Source: Lingula anatina (taxonomy: Eukaryota; Brachiopoda; Lingulata; Lingulida; Lingulidae). From it: a stretch of DNA of 64,000 nucleotides. Below the pieces are notes generated by a model, which had not been told where the DNA came from, did no database searches, and was given only the letters and a program-made list of their open reading frames with translations. The first letter of the stretch is position 1, and every line of letters begins with the position of its first letter. The stretch spans positions 455,726 through 519,725 of the forward strand of contig NW_019775547.1 of assembly GCF_001039355.2 (NCBI RefSeq), in the 5' to 3' direction. The translations under genes were made by a program, and so were the position numbers. This document shows, piece after piece, positions 63,867 to 64,000 of the stretch.

Positions 63867-64000
63867 GTACGTTATAGTTTATTGTGTGCCCATCGGGCGC
63901 CACAGCTGAAATGCATTACTTTTAGGCACGCAATAATCATTAGGCCATTATATACCAGAGATTTAATTTCCCTGGACATGTTAACGCTTTTCCCTGAACC

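Overview
The window is nuclear DNA from an animal, most likely a marine invertebrate. Every gene is split by GT-AG introns with phase-consistent exons, non-coding DNA is AT-rich, and microsatellites and short foldback elements are present. The SMARCA4-like and KLHL10-like proteins are clearly metazoan. Finer placement (echinoderm, hemichordate, amphioxus, mollusc) cannot be settled from the sequence. Two single Ns (5436 and 31842) look like assembly joins.

Layout. (1) 1-5144, minus strand: N-terminal ~676 residues of a BRG1/Brahma (SMARCA4/SMARCA2) chromatin-remodelling ATPase in 13 exons; the catalytic part lies beyond the window. (2) About 5.1-13.3 kb: upstream region and long first intron with repeats and two inferred promoter regions. 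(3) 13292-50132, plus strand: 'gene A', a giant type I membrane protein built from tandem ~430-residue IgGFc-binding-type domains. The domains are joined by either a MopE-like Asp-rich metal-binding linker or a Thr-rich mucin-like linker, and are followed by collagen triplets, EGF domains, one transmembrane helix and a short tail. (4) 51660-54274, minus strand: a complete KLHL10-like BTB-BACK-Kelch gene. (5) 56708 to beyond the right edge, plus strand: 'gene B', a paralogue of gene A with signal peptide, three IgGFc-type domains, two MopE-like linkers, a thrombospondin type 1 repeat and the start of a collagen region.

How it fits together. Genes A and B share one exon grammar: IgGFc exons start in phase 1 and end in phase 0, and both linker types enter in phase 0 and leave in phase 1, so cassettes can duplicate or swap without breaking the frame. 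By analogy with vertebrate FCGBP, the likely role is a secreted or surface-anchored mucus, cuticle or glycocalyx protein, but FCGBP's VWD modules are not seen here.

The main caution is a ~3.16 kb near-identical duplication (28682-31841 and 31845-35011) joined by one N inside a coding exon. It breaks the reading frame, whereas collapsing it gives a perfect frame of 6387 residues with 12 IgGFc domains. It is probably two haplotypes placed in tandem.
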